DNA of 64,000 nucleotides. Source: an uncultured Eubacteriales bacterium. GTDB taxonomy: Bacteria > Bacillota > Clostridia > Oscillospirales > Acutalibacteraceae. The notes beneath the pieces were generated by a model, which made no database searches, was not told the origin of the DNA, and was given only the letters and a program-made list of their open reading frames with translations. A program made the translations under genes and the position numbers. Each line of letters starts with the position of its first letter. The stretch's first letter is position 1. Where the stretch lies: positions 1 through 64,000 of the forward strand of contig CAKSSR010000003.1 of assembly GCA_934489735.1 (NCBI GenBank), written 5' to 3'. This document shows, piece by piece, positions 1 through 9,467 of this stretch.

Positions 1-72
1 GTTTCCGTATATGCTGACTATATTCGACCACTAACTCATGACTAAATTCACGAGTGTGCGTGGTCGTTTCTA
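1..72 (-). mobile_element. IS200/IS605-type element, left end only (runs off the window)
   Basis: On the minus strand the sequence reads TTGAT (77..73) followed by TAGAAACGACCACGC, the same start as the complete short element at 37830. A subterminal palindrome follows: outer arms at 25-31 and 60-66 (CGACCAC/GTGGTCG) and inner arms at 34-41 and 48-55 (one G-T pair). A TTGAT-type target on the left and a hairpin just inside the end are typical of single-strand IS200/IS605 transposons. The insertion sits inside rimI. The rest of the element, including any transposase or tnpB, lies outside the window, so the family call rests on the end structure alone. Confidence 0.6.
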
Positions 73-282
73 ATCAAGTATTATATTGATATTTATATAG
101 CCCAGTATATCGTTGTTGGATTTTATCACTATAAACTTATAATTACAGTCTTCCAGAGCATTTCTGATCATTTTTTCTGACCAGGGCTCAGAAAAGCAAG
201 ACCTTTCTATATCTGCTATACATTTTATATCATGCTCTTGTATTTCGCTTAAAACCATTGGATTATATATTTGTCTTTCCAT
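70..282 (-). pseudogene. rimI: RimI-like ribosomal protein N-acetyltransferase, truncated by insertion
   Basis: Only about 70 residues remain of a GNAT acetyltransferase of the RimI type (normally about 150 aa), which acetylates the N-terminal alanine of ribosomal protein S18. The visible part has the RimI N-terminal features: the IADIERSCFSEPWSE segment, then the beta strand DILGYINI. The frame is open to ILD, where RimI normally continues towards the acetyl-CoA loop (R/Q-x-x-G-x-G/A). Here the codons ctt-gat are followed directly by the mobile element end and a TAG that belongs to the element. It starts 4 nt after the phosphatase gene stop, so the two form an operon. The acetyl-CoA site is missing, so the product should be inactive. 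Confidence 0.75.
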
Positions 283-286
283 GGCT

Positions 287-733
287 TTACTTTGGCTCTT
301 TTTTTAATAATTTACTTATCAAATCTTCAATTGCGGCTGACAATTCGTTTCTACATTTGATATAAGTATTCAAGTCAGAACCAAATGGGTCACTTATTCC
401 GCCTTTTTCTTCATTGAGGATATAGACATTATGGTCTATGCCAATTGTTTTAAGAATATCCTTATGATTGTCATTCATAACGGCAAAATATTCAAATGAA
501 TTTAAATTTTTTATAATAGATATATTTTTAGAAGCATATGATGAAATATCAATTCCAATTTCTTTGCAAGCCAGCACAGCATTTTGACTTACTTTTGATC
601 CATTTGCTGCATAGATACCAGCACTTGAGCAAGAAATGTCTTCTAGTTTATTATCCTTTATCATTTTATTTAAAATTCCTTCTGCCATAGGGCTTCTGCA
701 AGTATTGCCAGTACATACGAATAGTATTTTCAA
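287..733 (-). CDS. ywlE: Low-molecular-weight protein-arginine phosphatase, YwlE type
   Basis: The 148-aa product starts at a TTG (733) preceded by GGAGG (745..741). An upstream ATG at 814 is in frame, but it overlaps the promoter and lacks an RBS. The P-loop CTGNTCRS near the N-terminus carries the catalytic Cys and Arg. The Thr in that loop (Ile in ordinary LMW tyrosine phosphatases) is the known determinant of phosphoarginine specificity in YwlE. The general-acid Asp motif SDPFG lies near residue 117. YwlE counteracts the McsB arginine kinase that marks proteins for ClpCP. It is first in an operon with the truncated rimI; in Bacillus ywlE also sits in a small housekeeping cluster. Confidence 0.88.
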   Translation of the reverse strand: MKILFVCTGNTCRSPMAEGILNKMIKDNKLEDISCSSAGIYAANGSKVSQNAVLACKEIGIDISSYASKNISIIKNLNSFEYFAVMNDNHKDILKTIGIDHNVYILNEEKGGISDPFGSDLNTYIKCRNELSAAIEDLISKLLKKEPK

Positions 734-785
734 ATAATCGCCTCCAGTTAATTTATCATGCATAATTGTTGATTTGTTTAATAAT

Positions 786-814
786 ATTTTACTTCTTTTA
801 CTTGATTTCGTCAA
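786..814 (-). promoter_or_regulatory. SigA-type promoter for ywlE-rimI
   Basis: On the minus strand TTGACG (814..809) and TAAAAT (791..786) are separated by 17 nt, about 50 nt upstream of the TTG start of ywlE. This supports the downstream TTG rather than the ATG at 814, which would lie within the -35 box. Confidence 0.6.
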
Positions 815-998
815 GTTTTATTCAAATTTGAAAAGGTTTTCTCTCTTGATTTTTCCCAAAATGCATAGTATCATTAGTTGAAAGCAGTTATTTTGTGCTA
901 ATCAGTTCTTGATTGTGAATTGATATATATTTTTTTTTAGAGGTGGTTTAATTTTAAATTAGTTTGGCTTTATTTTAATATTAATAGGGGGTTTTATA

Positions 999-1904
999 TT
1001 GAATATTTTAAATGCCATAATTCTAGGAATTGTCCAAGGACTGACTGAATTCTTACCTGTTTCAAGCAGTGGTCACTTGGCGCTGGCCCAGCACATCCTT
1101 GGGCTTAATAACAATAATCTTTTTTTTGATGTCATGTTGCATTTAGGCACACTTATTGCTATTTTTGCAGTCTATTACAAGACAGTATTTAAGTTGATAA
1201 AGTCATTTTTCTCTTTGTCCCATAAACTTATCAAATCCAAGTTTAAACTTGATAAAGTAGATGATGACGAAAGGCTGTTGATAGCTGTAATTATTGGTCT
1301 GTTGCCATTGTTTTTATTATTTGTTCCAATCCCTTTTGTTGGAGAAAACATTAAAGACCTTGTAGAGAGGCTACATGACAGCAAGTATATTATGATTATT
1401 ACTGGCATTGCTTTAATAATTACAAGCGTGCTCTTATCCATTGGCTTGCATACGAATAAAAATGTAAAGAGCAAGTCAAAAGTTACTTATTTAGATGCAA
1501 TTTATATTGGATTTATGCAATTTATCGCTGCCATATTTCCAGGGTTATCCAGGTCGGGCTCCACTTTGTCAATCGGCCTCATGAGAAAGATAGATAAACA
1601 AACAGCTCTCGATTATTCTTTCGTCTTGGGGATGCCAGCTATGCTCGCTGCCGCATTAGTTCAAATCAAAGAGGTAGTTGAACATAAGGGCGCATTAGAC
1701 TTAGATTTAAATATAATACTTATAGGCATAATTGTTTCAGCCGTTGTTGGAATTTTTGCAATTATTTTATTCAAATGGTTGCTTTCTACTAATAAGATGT
1801 CAATATTTATTATATACACTTTAATCATTGGCTTGATATCTATAGGCGTCGGTATATATGAAGTCATCAATAATGTAAATATTTTCGTTGGCGCAACGAT
1901 TTAG
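999..1904 (+). CDS. uppP: Undecaprenyl-diphosphatase UppP/BacA
   Basis: This integral membrane enzyme removes a phosphate from undecaprenyl pyrophosphate, recycling the lipid carrier of cell-wall synthesis; overproduction is known to give bacitracin tolerance. The 301-aa length is slightly long for the family. Both signature regions are present: VQGLTEFLPVSSSGH (residues 12-26, catalytic Glu) and PGLSRSGST (181-189, catalytic Arg). About eight hydrophobic helices are visible. The start is TTG at 999 after an AGGGGG ribosome binding site. An inserted Lys-rich loop (about residues 66-92) separates the second and third helices. The gene lies 15 nt upstream of spoIIIE/ftsK, probably in the same transcript. 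Confidence 0.93.
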   Translation: MNILNAIILGIVQGLTEFLPVSSSGHLALAQHILGLNNNNLFFDVMLHLGTLIAIFAVYYKTVFKLIKSFFSLSHKLIKSKFKLDKVDDDERLLIAVIIGLLPLFLLFVPIPFVGENIKDLVERLHDSKYIMIITGIALIITSVLLSIGLHTNKNVKSKSKVTYLDAIYIGFMQFIAAIFPGLSRSGSTLSIGLMRKIDKQTALDYSFVLGMPAMLAAALVQIKEVVEHKGALDLDLNIILIGIIVSAVVGIFAIILFKWLLSTNKMSIFIIYTLIIGLISIGVGIYEVINNVNIFVGATI

Positions 1905-1919
1905 TAAAGGAAGTTTGAA

Positions 1920-4199
1920 TTGGAAAAGGAAAGAAGTATTGACTCAAAGTTAGTATCGATAATAGTTTTCTTTATATCTATCTTATTATTTTTTATAATT
2001 GTCATACCTGGGGAAAACATGTGGTATGCAGCTCATAAATTTTTGTTAGGTATCTTTGGAATTAGCTCTTTATTGCTTCCCGTTGTCATGTTTTTCATTA
2101 ATATTTCGTATATGCAGGGAAAGTTCGGCAAGTATTTCAAAGTAAAATGTGGATTTATTATTGCTATAGTATGCCTATTTTATGCCTGTATGTACGTCTG
2201 CTCTAATCAATTCTTCGATAATGATGAAAATTTCTTCGGGAAGCTAATCGAATTATACAATAATGGCATTTTCGGCACTGGTCTTTTCAGTGGTTTCGTT
2301 GGGATTCCCTTAATTTATCTAACTGGGATAGTGGGCGCTAGGATAATTAGTATTATATCTCTATGTGCTCTACTAATGATAACGATGGACAAATCTTTAA
2401 CAGATGTATGTAAATATGTTAGAGAAGTTGTAAGAACCATTAAGAAAAGGTTTGAGCAAGATAAGAAAACTATTGATAAAGACAATAAAAGTAATAAAAT
2501 AATTAATGAAACTAATAATAAAGTACCTAGAATCGATACCGACTTGGAAAAGAAAAGAATCAACAGAAGTAGAAAAATTGATATAGATATATCAGTGGAC
2601 CCTTCTGAGGAAGAAGTAGAATCATCACGGGTAGATGATTTTTATAAGAATATAGAAGTAAAAAGTAAAAAACTTAAAAAGAATAAAGAATTTGAATTGA
2701 AAGAAAATGAAAATGAATATGGATATGTTTATCCGCCTATAGACTTGATGGAAGAATCTGTTGAAATTGAAGAGCAGGACATAAAGACAGAGTTGCAACA
2801 GAATGGGCAAATGTTAGTGGATGTGTTGGAAAGCTTTGGGGTTAAGACTAAAATTGTTGATATAAGTAGGGGCCCTACTGTGACAAGATATGAACTACAA
2901 CCAGCATCAGGCGTCAAAATAAGTAAGATAACTGGACTTTCTGATGACATAGCTTTGAATTTGGCTGCTGCAGGAGTGAGAATAGAAGCACCTATACCAG
3001 GCAAGGCAGCAGTTGGAGTAGAAATACCAAATAAACTTACAAGCGTCGTTAGGATGAGGGAACTGATATCTTCAGAGGAATTTATAAATGCCAAGAGCAA
3101 ACTTACAGTTGTATTGGGATTGGATATATCCGGGAACGTGGCTATAGCAGATTTGTCAAAAATGCCACACTTATTGATCGCTGGATCTACAGGATCAGGT
3201 AAGTCGGTCTGCATAAACTCTTTCATAATTAGCTTGCTCTATAAGTCTAGCCCAGAAGAAGTTAGACTTTTGATGATAGACCCTAAGGTAGTTGAACTGG
3301 GAGTTTACAATGGGATACCGCATCTACTGGTACCTGTAGTGACGGACCCTAAAAAGGCTTCGGGCGCTTTGAATTGGGCTGTCAATGAAATGCTTAACAG
3401 ATATAAACTGTTTGCAGACAATAATGTCAGGGATATAAAGTCTTATAACAAGTTGTTCGAAAAAGGAAAAATAATTAATGAAGGAGAGGAAGAAGTAAAG
3501 CCATTACCTCAAATTGTTATAATCATAGATGAACTTGCTGATTTGATGATGGTGGCACCCAATGAAGTGGAAGACTCAATTTGTAGACTTGCCCAAATGG
3601 CACGTGCCGCAGGTATGCACTTGGTTATAGCAACTCAAAGACCATCTGTGGACGTCATAACAGGTATAATAAAGGCGAATATCCCAAGTAGAGTAGCTTT
3701 GGCAGTTTCATCAAGCATAGACTCAAGAACTATTTTGGATATGAGTGGGGCTGAGAAGCTTTTGGGAAGGGGCGATATGCTGTTTTCACCTATAGGATCA
3801 CAAAAACCTATCAGGATTCAAGGAAGTTTTGTTACTGATGAAGAAATTGAAAGGGTAATAGACTTCATAAAAGTAAAAACCTCAGATGAGGCTTTGTACG
3901 ATAGAACTATTATTGATGAAATAGATAGGAATGCAATGAAAAAAGATAGCAATAAGGATAATGATGATAAGGATGAGGACCCAATGTTAAAGGAAGCTAT
4001 TAAGTGCGTGGTAGAAGCTGGTCAAGCATCGACTTCGCTATTACAAAGAAAGTTGAGATTGGGCTACGCTAGGGCTGGCAGATTGATAGACCAAATGGAG
4101 CAAATGGGAATAGTAGGACCGCATGAGGGATCAAAACCAAGACAAGTTATTATTACATATAATCAATGGCTTGAAATGAATATGATGAAAGATGAGTAA
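1920..4199 (+). CDS. ftsK: DNA translocase FtsK/SpoIIIE
   Basis: This 759-aa septal DNA pump has four N-terminal transmembrane helices (about residues 14-165), a charged linker, and a RecA-like motor with Walker A GSTGSGKS near residue 421 and Walker B IIIDELADL near 531. A C-terminal gamma winged-helix domain (about 685-755) would recognise orienting sequences on DNA. The short linker and domain order are those of SpoIIIE from spore formers, which moves the chromosome into the forespore. FtsK and SpoIIIE cannot be separated by sequence alone. The start is TTG at 1920 after AAGGAAG. A hairpin terminator follows at 4209. Confidence 0.93.
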   Translation: MEKERSIDSKLVSIIVFFISILLFFIIVIPGENMWYAAHKFLLGIFGISSLLLPVVMFFINISYMQGKFGKYFKVKCGFIIAIVCLFYACMYVCSNQFFDNDENFFGKLIELYNNGIFGTGLFSGFVGIPLIYLTGIVGARIISIISLCALLMITMDKSLTDVCKYVREVVRTIKKRFEQDKKTIDKDNKSNKIINETNNKVPRIDTDLEKKRINRSRKIDIDISVDPSEEEVESSRVDDFYKNIEVKSKKLKKNKEFELKENENEYGYVYPPIDLMEESVEIEEQDIKTELQQNGQMLVDVLESFGVKTKIVDISRGPTVTRYELQPASGVKISKITGLSDDIALNLAAAGVRIEAPIPGKAAVGVEIPNKLTSVVRMRELISSEEFINAKSKLTVVLGLDISGNVAIADLSKMPHLLIAGSTGSGKSVCINSFIISLLYKSSPEEVRLLMIDPKVVELGVYNGIPHLLVPVVTDPKKASGALNWAVNEMLNRYKLFADNNVRDIKSYNKLFEKGKIINEGEEEVKPLPQIVIIIDELADLMMVAPNEVEDSICRLAQMARAAGMHLVIATQRPSVDVITGIIKANIPSRVALAVSSSIDSRTILDMSGAEKLLGRGDMLFSPIGSQKPIRIQGSFVTDEEIERVIDFIKVKTSDEALYDRTIIDEIDRNAMKKDSNKDNDDKDEDPMLKEAIKCVVEAGQASTSLLQRKLRLGYARAGRLIDQMEQMGIVGPHEGSKPRQVIITYNQWLEMNMMKDE

Positions 4200-4208
4200 A
4201 AAAAATAG

Positions 4209-4241
4209 GACTATCGCTAAAATCTGCGATAGTCTTTGAAT
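4209..4241 (+). terminator. Rho-independent terminator after ftsK/spoIIIE
   Basis: A perfect 9-bp stem, GACTATCGC (4209-4217) and GCGATAGTC (4226-4234), is followed by TTTGAATTTT. The preceding run of A makes it also usable by the convergent minus-strand gene that ends at 4247. Confidence 0.8.
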
Positions 4242-4246
4242 TTTGA

Positions 4247-5092
4247 TTAAATAAGATTTGGTCCTTCATCGGATTCATTACTTTGATCTTGGTTTTCTTC
4301 ACTCGCTTTAGAGGCAACTTCTGCATTTTTTGCCTTGAGTCTATTAGTCGTATCAAATATGACTGAAATTATATATAGGGCAATTGATATATCCATTATA
4401 CAAGTGGTCCATGCCACGGAAGCGTAAGAATAAGATGTCTCAATGAATGAATATATGATGCTTGGAATTGAATATGATATGATAAATACTGACGAGAAGA
4501 TGCCATAAATCACTAACTTGTTATAAGGATAATACAATCTGTTTACTGGAACTAATATTTTTGCTTCCTCAAAGAAGAATAAAAGTAAAGCAATGACTGC
4601 AATAAAGTAAACAGGATTTGTTCGAGCTAATGAAACGGTTGAGAATTCATTGAAAACTACTATTAACCTAAGAAATGCCCATATGGATGGGAATAGAGCA
4701 AAGATTGGATGAAGTTCGTAAACGTTCTCACCTTTTGCATGACATCTTGACATAAAGAACAACACGCCAGCGGCTAGCATAGTAAAGGCTGCCAAAACTA
4801 TATATAAGGGACCCGACTTGCTTACAATGGACATGATCAAGTCATATATGCCTATCACCAGCATTATGAGAGACATGAGAACGCATAGACTACTGCATTT
4901 GCCATTGCTTACAAATGATACGTCAATCTTTTCATCACCTTTTTTATGAGAATAAATAAGTACAAGTGAAGAAGATAAAAATAGTAAAATAATAGCTGTA
5001 ATCATTGGAAAAGATAGACTTTTGCCAACTAGAAATATAATTCCTAATAGAGCTACTAACATCAAAAAGATAATTCCTAACAGTTTTTTCAT
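4247..5092 (-). CDS. Unrecognised polytopic membrane protein (281 aa)
   Basis: I do not recognise this family. The product has about eight hydrophobic stretches: two close together at residues 1-50, then about 70-90, 95-113, 130-150, 160-180, 190-215 and 225-250. It ends in a short hydrophilic tail rich in Glu, Gln, Ser and Asn. No catalytic motif or cofactor-binding residue stands out. The start is ATG at 5092, with no clear Shine-Dalgarno sequence. Instead, an inverted repeat able to fold into a hairpin occupies the 60 nt upstream (see 5098-5133). The gene is convergent with ftsK/spoIIIE and diverges from rpoB, so it is transcribed alone. Confidence 0.75.
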   Translation of the reverse strand: MKKLLGIIFLMLVALLGIIFLVGKSLSFPMITAIILLFLSSSLVLIYSHKKGDEKIDVSFVSNGKCSSLCVLMSLIMLVIGIYDLIMSIVSKSGPLYIVLAAFTMLAAGVLFFMSRCHAKGENVYELHPIFALFPSIWAFLRLIVVFNEFSTVSLARTNPVYFIAVIALLLFFFEEAKILVPVNRLYYPYNKLVIYGIFSSVFIISYSIPSIIYSFIETSYSYASVAWTTCIMDISIALYIISVIFDTTNRLKAKNAEVASKASEENQDQSNESDEGPNLI

Positions 5093-5097
5093 AAAAT

Positions 5098-5133
5098 ACG
5101 GGCAAAGTACTCAGGTTTTCAGAGAAATGCCCG
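5098..5133 (-). promoter_or_regulatory. Possible leader hairpin just upstream of the membrane gene
   Basis: On the minus strand CGGGCA and TGCCCG flank about 22 nt immediately before the ATG at 5092, in the place where an RBS would be expected. It may be a translational control structure, but I cannot match it to a known riboswitch or protein-binding leader. It could be chance. Confidence 0.25.
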
Positions 5134-5392
5134 CATCACCTCGCTTTCTGAAAATAGATTTTTACTAGTTGCTTCGACAAAGTGATAGAAATTGACGTAA
5201 AGTCGAAATACATATCAATTACTTCGTCATTATTTAACGATTTTTTGAAATATTTTAACTCAGATACTTAATGTCTTGAAAAAATATATAAATATAACAT
5301 ATTCTAGTTTAAATATTGTTGCTATTCATCTTAAAAAATGAAAGAATTAATATATCATGGGTTAAAAATATTAAAAAAATCTAAAGTAACTA
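5134..5392. other. Gene-free AT-rich stretch upstream of the rpoBC promoter
   Basis: There are no open frames of note, no tRNA and no ribosomal protein gene. In most Clostridia rplJ-rplL would lie directly upstream of rpoB. Here there is only AT-rich sequence before the promoter at 5393. Confidence 0.6.
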
Positions 5393-5421
5393 TTGACACT
5401 TTTACTATAATATTATATAAT
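5393..5421 (+). promoter_or_regulatory. Strong SigA promoter for rpoBC
   Basis: Perfect consensus boxes TTGACA (5393-5398) and TATAAT (5416-5421) with a 17-nt spacer, followed by a leader of about 170 nt before rpoB. A dedicated consensus promoter fits an rpoBC operon separated from rplJL. Confidence 0.85.
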
Positions 5422-5597
5422 AATATACTGCACTATTAGAAAGAAAAGTATCTCTAACTGTGGATATGTTAACATATTTTTAATTAGAAATCAATACTTT
5501 TTTGAAAATAATAATGCATTTAGGCGATAGTTAATTTTTATCGAGCAATTAAAAGCCAATAACAAGCCGTAAATAGATGAATGGAGTGGTAAATTCA

Positions 5598-8500
5598 ATG
5601 GTGAATGTCAAACCTGTGCAGCTTGGAAGAAATCAAAGGATGAGCTTTTCTAAAATTGATGAAGTATTAGAAATGCCTAATCTTATTGAAATTCAAAAAA
5701 ATTCTTATCAATGGTTCCTGGACAAAGGATTAAAAGAGATTTTTGATGACATGTCTGGGATTTCAGATTATACCGGCAATCTAGTGCTGAGTTTTACAGA
5801 TTATAGCTTGGATATAGACAAGCCTAACTACACGATTACTGAGTGTAAGATTAGGGATACTACTTACGCAGCTGCCCTAAGAGTGACAGCTAGATTACTC
5901 AATAAAGAGACCGGTGAGATAAAAGAGTCAGAGGTCTTTATGGGGGACTTCCCATTAATGACTGACAGTGGGACCTTTGTAATAAATGGTGCAGAAAGAG
6001 TAATAGTTTCTCAGCTAGTAAGATCACCGGGAGTATATTACGGGATGGAATATGATAAGACCGGGAAACAAATGTTTACTTCTACTATTATCCCGAATAG
6101 GGGAGCATGGCTTGAGTATGAAAATGATATAAATGATGTTTTGTATGTAAGAATAGATAAGAACAGAAAGATACCGATGACTGTTTTTATACGTGCCCTA
6201 GGATTAGGATCTGATAGCGAGATATTAGAATATTTTGGGGAAAATGAACAGATGAGGGCTACAATAGAGAAGGACTCATGTAAGAATATGGAGGAAGCTT
6301 TATTCGAAATTTATAGGAAGTTAAGGCCTGGGGAGCCTCCGACCATAGAAAGTGCACAAGCTCATATCAACATGTTATTCTTTGATCCAAGAAGATATGA
6401 TATATCTAGAGTGGGCAGATACAAATACAATAAAAAATTAGGGATCTCGGAGAGAATTGCAGGGCAAGTTTTATCTCAGATGGTAGTCAACCCACTAACT
6501 GGAGAGATTATGGCTGAAGCTGGTGAAAGCATTTCGAAAGAGAAAGCCAAAGAAATAGAAGATGCTGGTGTTAGTATTGCATATGTCACCGTAGGGGAGA
6601 AAGAAGTGAAGATTATCTCCAACGGAATGGTAGAGATAAATGATTTCCTTGATTTTGATGCAAGAGAAGAGTGCGGAGTTAAAGAAAGAGTACGTTTTAG
6701 CGTACTAGCAGAGATTCTTGAGTCATGTGAGTCGAAAGAGGAATTGAAAAGAACGATTAAGAGTAGAATGGATGAACTAGTACCAAGGAATATTATAATA
6801 GATGACATATTTGCATCTATAAATTATATGAACTGTCTTCATTATGGAATAGGATCTATTGACGACATTGACCATCTTGGTAATAGAAGGATTAGATCTG
6901 TTGGAGAACTCCTTCAGAATCAATTTAGAATTGGATTCGCAAGGTTAGAAAGAGTAATAAAAGAGAGAATGGCACTACAATCTCAGGACCTAGAAGTAGT
7001 GACACCGAATGCATTGATAAACATAAGGCCTGTAGTTGCCTCAATAAAGGAATTCTTTGGATCATCACCATTATCACAGTTTATGGACCAGACAAATCCT
7101 TTGGCAGAGTTGACTCACAAGAGACGTTTATCAGCATTAGGACCTGGAGGATTATCGAGAGACAGAGCAGGGTTTGAAGTTAGAGACGTACACTACAGCC
7201 ATTACGGGCGCATGTGTCCTATAGAGACTCCAGAAGGACCGAACATAGGATTGATATCATATTTAGCAACTTTTGCAAAGATAAATGAATATGGGTTTAT
7301 AGAAGCACCGTTTAGGAAGGTAGACAAAGAGACAGGAGTAGTAACTTCTGAGGTAGTATATATGACTGCTGATGTCGAAGATGACTACATAGTAGTTCAA
7401 GCGAACGAACCTTTAGACGAGCAAGGCAGATTCAAGAATGAGAAAGTAAATGGTAGGTATAGGGATGAATTTGTTGAAGTTGAGAGAGACAGAGCAGACT
7501 TTATGGACGTTTCGCCTAGAATGGTTGTATCTGTAGCCACATCAATGATACCATTTCTTGAAAATGACGATGCAAACAGAGCACTAATGGGATCAAACAT
7601 GCAACGTCAGGCAGTTCCATTATTAAAAACTGAATCGCCGATAGTTGGTACAGGAATGGAATATAAAGCAGGAGTAGACTCAGGGGTTTGCGTACTATCA
7701 AAAGAAGATGGATATGTATCAGAAGTAAGTGCTGATTATGTAACAGTTGTTTATGATTCGGATAGGGAAGAAAGATTCCAATTGCTAAAATTCATGAGAT
7801 CTAACCAAGGGACATGCATAAATCAGATTCCGATTGTGTCAGTTGGGCAAAGGGTTAAAGCTGGAGAAGTTTTAGCAGACGGACCATCGACATGTGGAGG
7901 AGAAATAAGTCTGGGCAAGAATGCGTTGATAGGCTTTATGACATGGGAAGGATACAATTACGAAGACGCAGTTCTCATAAGCGAAAAGATAGTAAGAGAT
8001 GACGTATATACATCTATTCATATAGAAGAATATGAGATAGAGTCAAGAGATACCAAGTTAGGACCAGAAGAAATAACGAGAGACATTCCAAATGTAAACG
8101 AAGATTTACTGAGAGACTTAGACGAGAATGGAATAATCAGAATAGGGGCAGAAGTAACTGCTGGGGACATTTTAGTAGGAAAGGTGACGCCGAAAGGAGA
8201 AACCGAACTTACAGCTGAAGAGAAGCTATTGAGAGCAATATTTGGAGAAAAAGCAAGAGAAGTGAGAGATACTTCACTAAGAGTACCGCACGGCGAGTAT
8301 GGAATAATAGTAGACGTAAAGGTATTTACAAGAGAAGACAGCAGAGACGAATTACAGCCAGGCGTGAACAAAGTAGTTAGATGCTATATAGCTCAAAAGA
8401 GAAAGATCTCCGTAGGGGACAAGATGGCAGGAAGACATGGAAACAAGGGTGTAGTATCTAGAATATTACCAGTAGAAGACATGCCATTCTTACCTGATGG

Positions 8501-9455
8501 AACTCCTCTTGATATAGTTTTAAATCCTTTAGGCGTGCCTTCACGTATGAACATCGGACAGGTATTGGAAGTTCACTTAGGATATGCAGCGAAAGCACTT
8601 GGGTGGAAAATAATGACGCCGGTCTTTGATGGGGCTCACGAAGAGGACATATTCCAATGCTTTAAGGATGCAGGAATAAGAGAAGATGGTAAGACTATAT
8701 TAAAAGACGGTAGGACCGGAGAATTCTTTGACAATCCTGTTACAGTTGGATACATGTATTACTTAAAGCTGCATCACTTGGTGGACGATAAAATTCATGC
8801 TAGATCAACGGGTCCTTACTCATTGGTAACGCAGCAGCCACTTGGAGGTAAAGCCCAATTTGGAGGACAAAGATTTGGAGAAATGGAAGTTTGGGCACTT
8901 GAAGCGTACGGCGCAGCATATACTTTGCAAGAGATTCTAACCGTTAAGTCGGACGATGTAGTGGGAAGAGTTAAAACTTACGAATCCATAGTAAAAGGTC
9001 AAAATGTTCCGACACCTGGCATCCCTGAGTCATTTAAAGTATTGATAAAAGAGTTACAGTCATTAGGACTTGACATGTCGATATTAGATGACGAAGGAAA
9101 AGAAATAGATCTAAAAGAAGATCTTGATGATGATGAAATAGGCCTCTCACATACTAAAGAAAAATTTATCAACAAGAAAAATAATGAAGATAAAGATTTA
9201 CAGTTGGATGAAGAAAACTTAGACGATATTGATGAAGAATATAGCGATATTTCAGACGATATAAGTGAAAACTTAGACGATGAAGAACTAGATGATGAAG
9301 AATTAGAAGACGATTATGATGATATAGATGAATTAGATGAGCATGCTTTAGAAAATCTTGAAGAAGGCCTTGTAAGTTTAGACGATTTAGGTAGATTAAG
9401 TGATCTGGATAGACCGAGTAATTTAAAATTTAAATCAGAAAATGAAGATATGTAG
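5598..9455 (+). CDS. rpoB: RNA polymerase beta subunit
   Basis: This is the 1285-aa beta subunit, which forms the active-site pincer of RNA polymerase with beta prime. Hallmarks include [30 protein letters not shown], and the rifampicin pocket [17 protein letters not shown] followed by RLSALGPGG. The usual rifampicin-sensitive residues (Asp, His, Ser) are unchanged. I choose ATG 5598, which has GGAGTGG 7 nt upstream; the in-frame ATG at 5577 has no RBS. The last 109 residues or so (from about 9126) form an Asp/Glu-rich tail beyond the normal end of the family. rpoC follows after 12 nt. The ribosomal genes usually found upstream are absent. Confidence 0.97.
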   Translation: MVNVKPVQLGRNQRMSFSKIDEVLEMPNLIEIQKNSYQWFLDKGLKEIFDDMSGISDYTGNLVLSFTDYSLDIDKPNYTITECKIRDTTYAAALRVTARLLNKETGEIKESEVFMGDFPLMTDSGTFVINGAERVIVSQLVRSPGVYYGMEYDKTGKQMFTSTIIPNRGAWLEYENDINDVLYVRIDKNRKIPMTVFIRALGLGSDSEILEYFGENEQMRATIEKDSCKNMEEALFEIYRKLRPGEPPTIESAQAHINMLFFDPRRYDISRVGRYKYNKKLGISERIAGQVLSQMVVNPLTGEIMAEAGESISKEKAKEIEDAGVSIAYVTVGEKEVKIISNGMVEINDFLDFDAREECGVKERVRFSVLAEILESCESKEELKRTIKSRMDELVPRNIIIDDIFASINYMNCLHYGIGSIDDIDHLGNRRIRSVGELLQNQFRIGFARLERVIKERMALQSQDLEVVTPNALINIRPVVASIKEFFGSSPLSQFMDQTNPLAELTHKRRLSALGPGGLSRDRAGFEVRDVHYSHYGRMCPIETPEGPNIGLISYLATFAKINEYGFIEAPFRKVDKETGVVTSEVVYMTADVEDDYIVVQANEPLDEQGRFKNEKVNGRYRDEFVEVERDRADFMDVSPRMVVSVATSMIPFLENDDANRALMGSNMQRQAVPLLKTESPIVGTGMEYKAGVDSGVCVLSKEDGYVSEVSADYVTVVYDSDREERFQLLKFMRSNQGTCINQIPIVSVGQRVKAGEVLADGPSTCGGEISLGKNALIGFMTWEGYNYEDAVLISEKIVRDDVYTSIHIEEYEIESRDTKLGPEEITRDIPNVNEDLLRDLDENGIIRIGAEVTAGDILVGKVTPKGETELTAEEKLLRAIFGEKAREVRDTSLRVPHGEYGIIVDVKVFTREDSRDELQPGVNKVVRCYIAQKRKISVGDKMAGRHGNKGVVSRILPVEDMPFLPDGTPLDIVLNPLGVPSRMNIGQVLEVHLGYAAKALGWKIMTPVFDGAHEEDIFQCFKDAGIREDGKTILKDGRTGEFFDNPVTVGYMYYLKLHHLVDDKIHARSTGPYSLVTQQPLGGKAQFGGQRFGEMEVWALEAYGAAYTLQEILTVKSDDVVGRVKTYESIVKGQNVPTPGIPESFKVLIKELQSLGLDMSILDDEGKEIDLKEDLDDDEIGLSHTKEKFINKKNNEDKDLQLDEENLDDIDEEYSDISDDISENLDDEELDDEELEDDYDDIDELDEHALENLEEGLVSLDDLGRLSDLDRPSNLKFKSENEDM

Positions 9456-9467
9456 GGGGATCCGATT

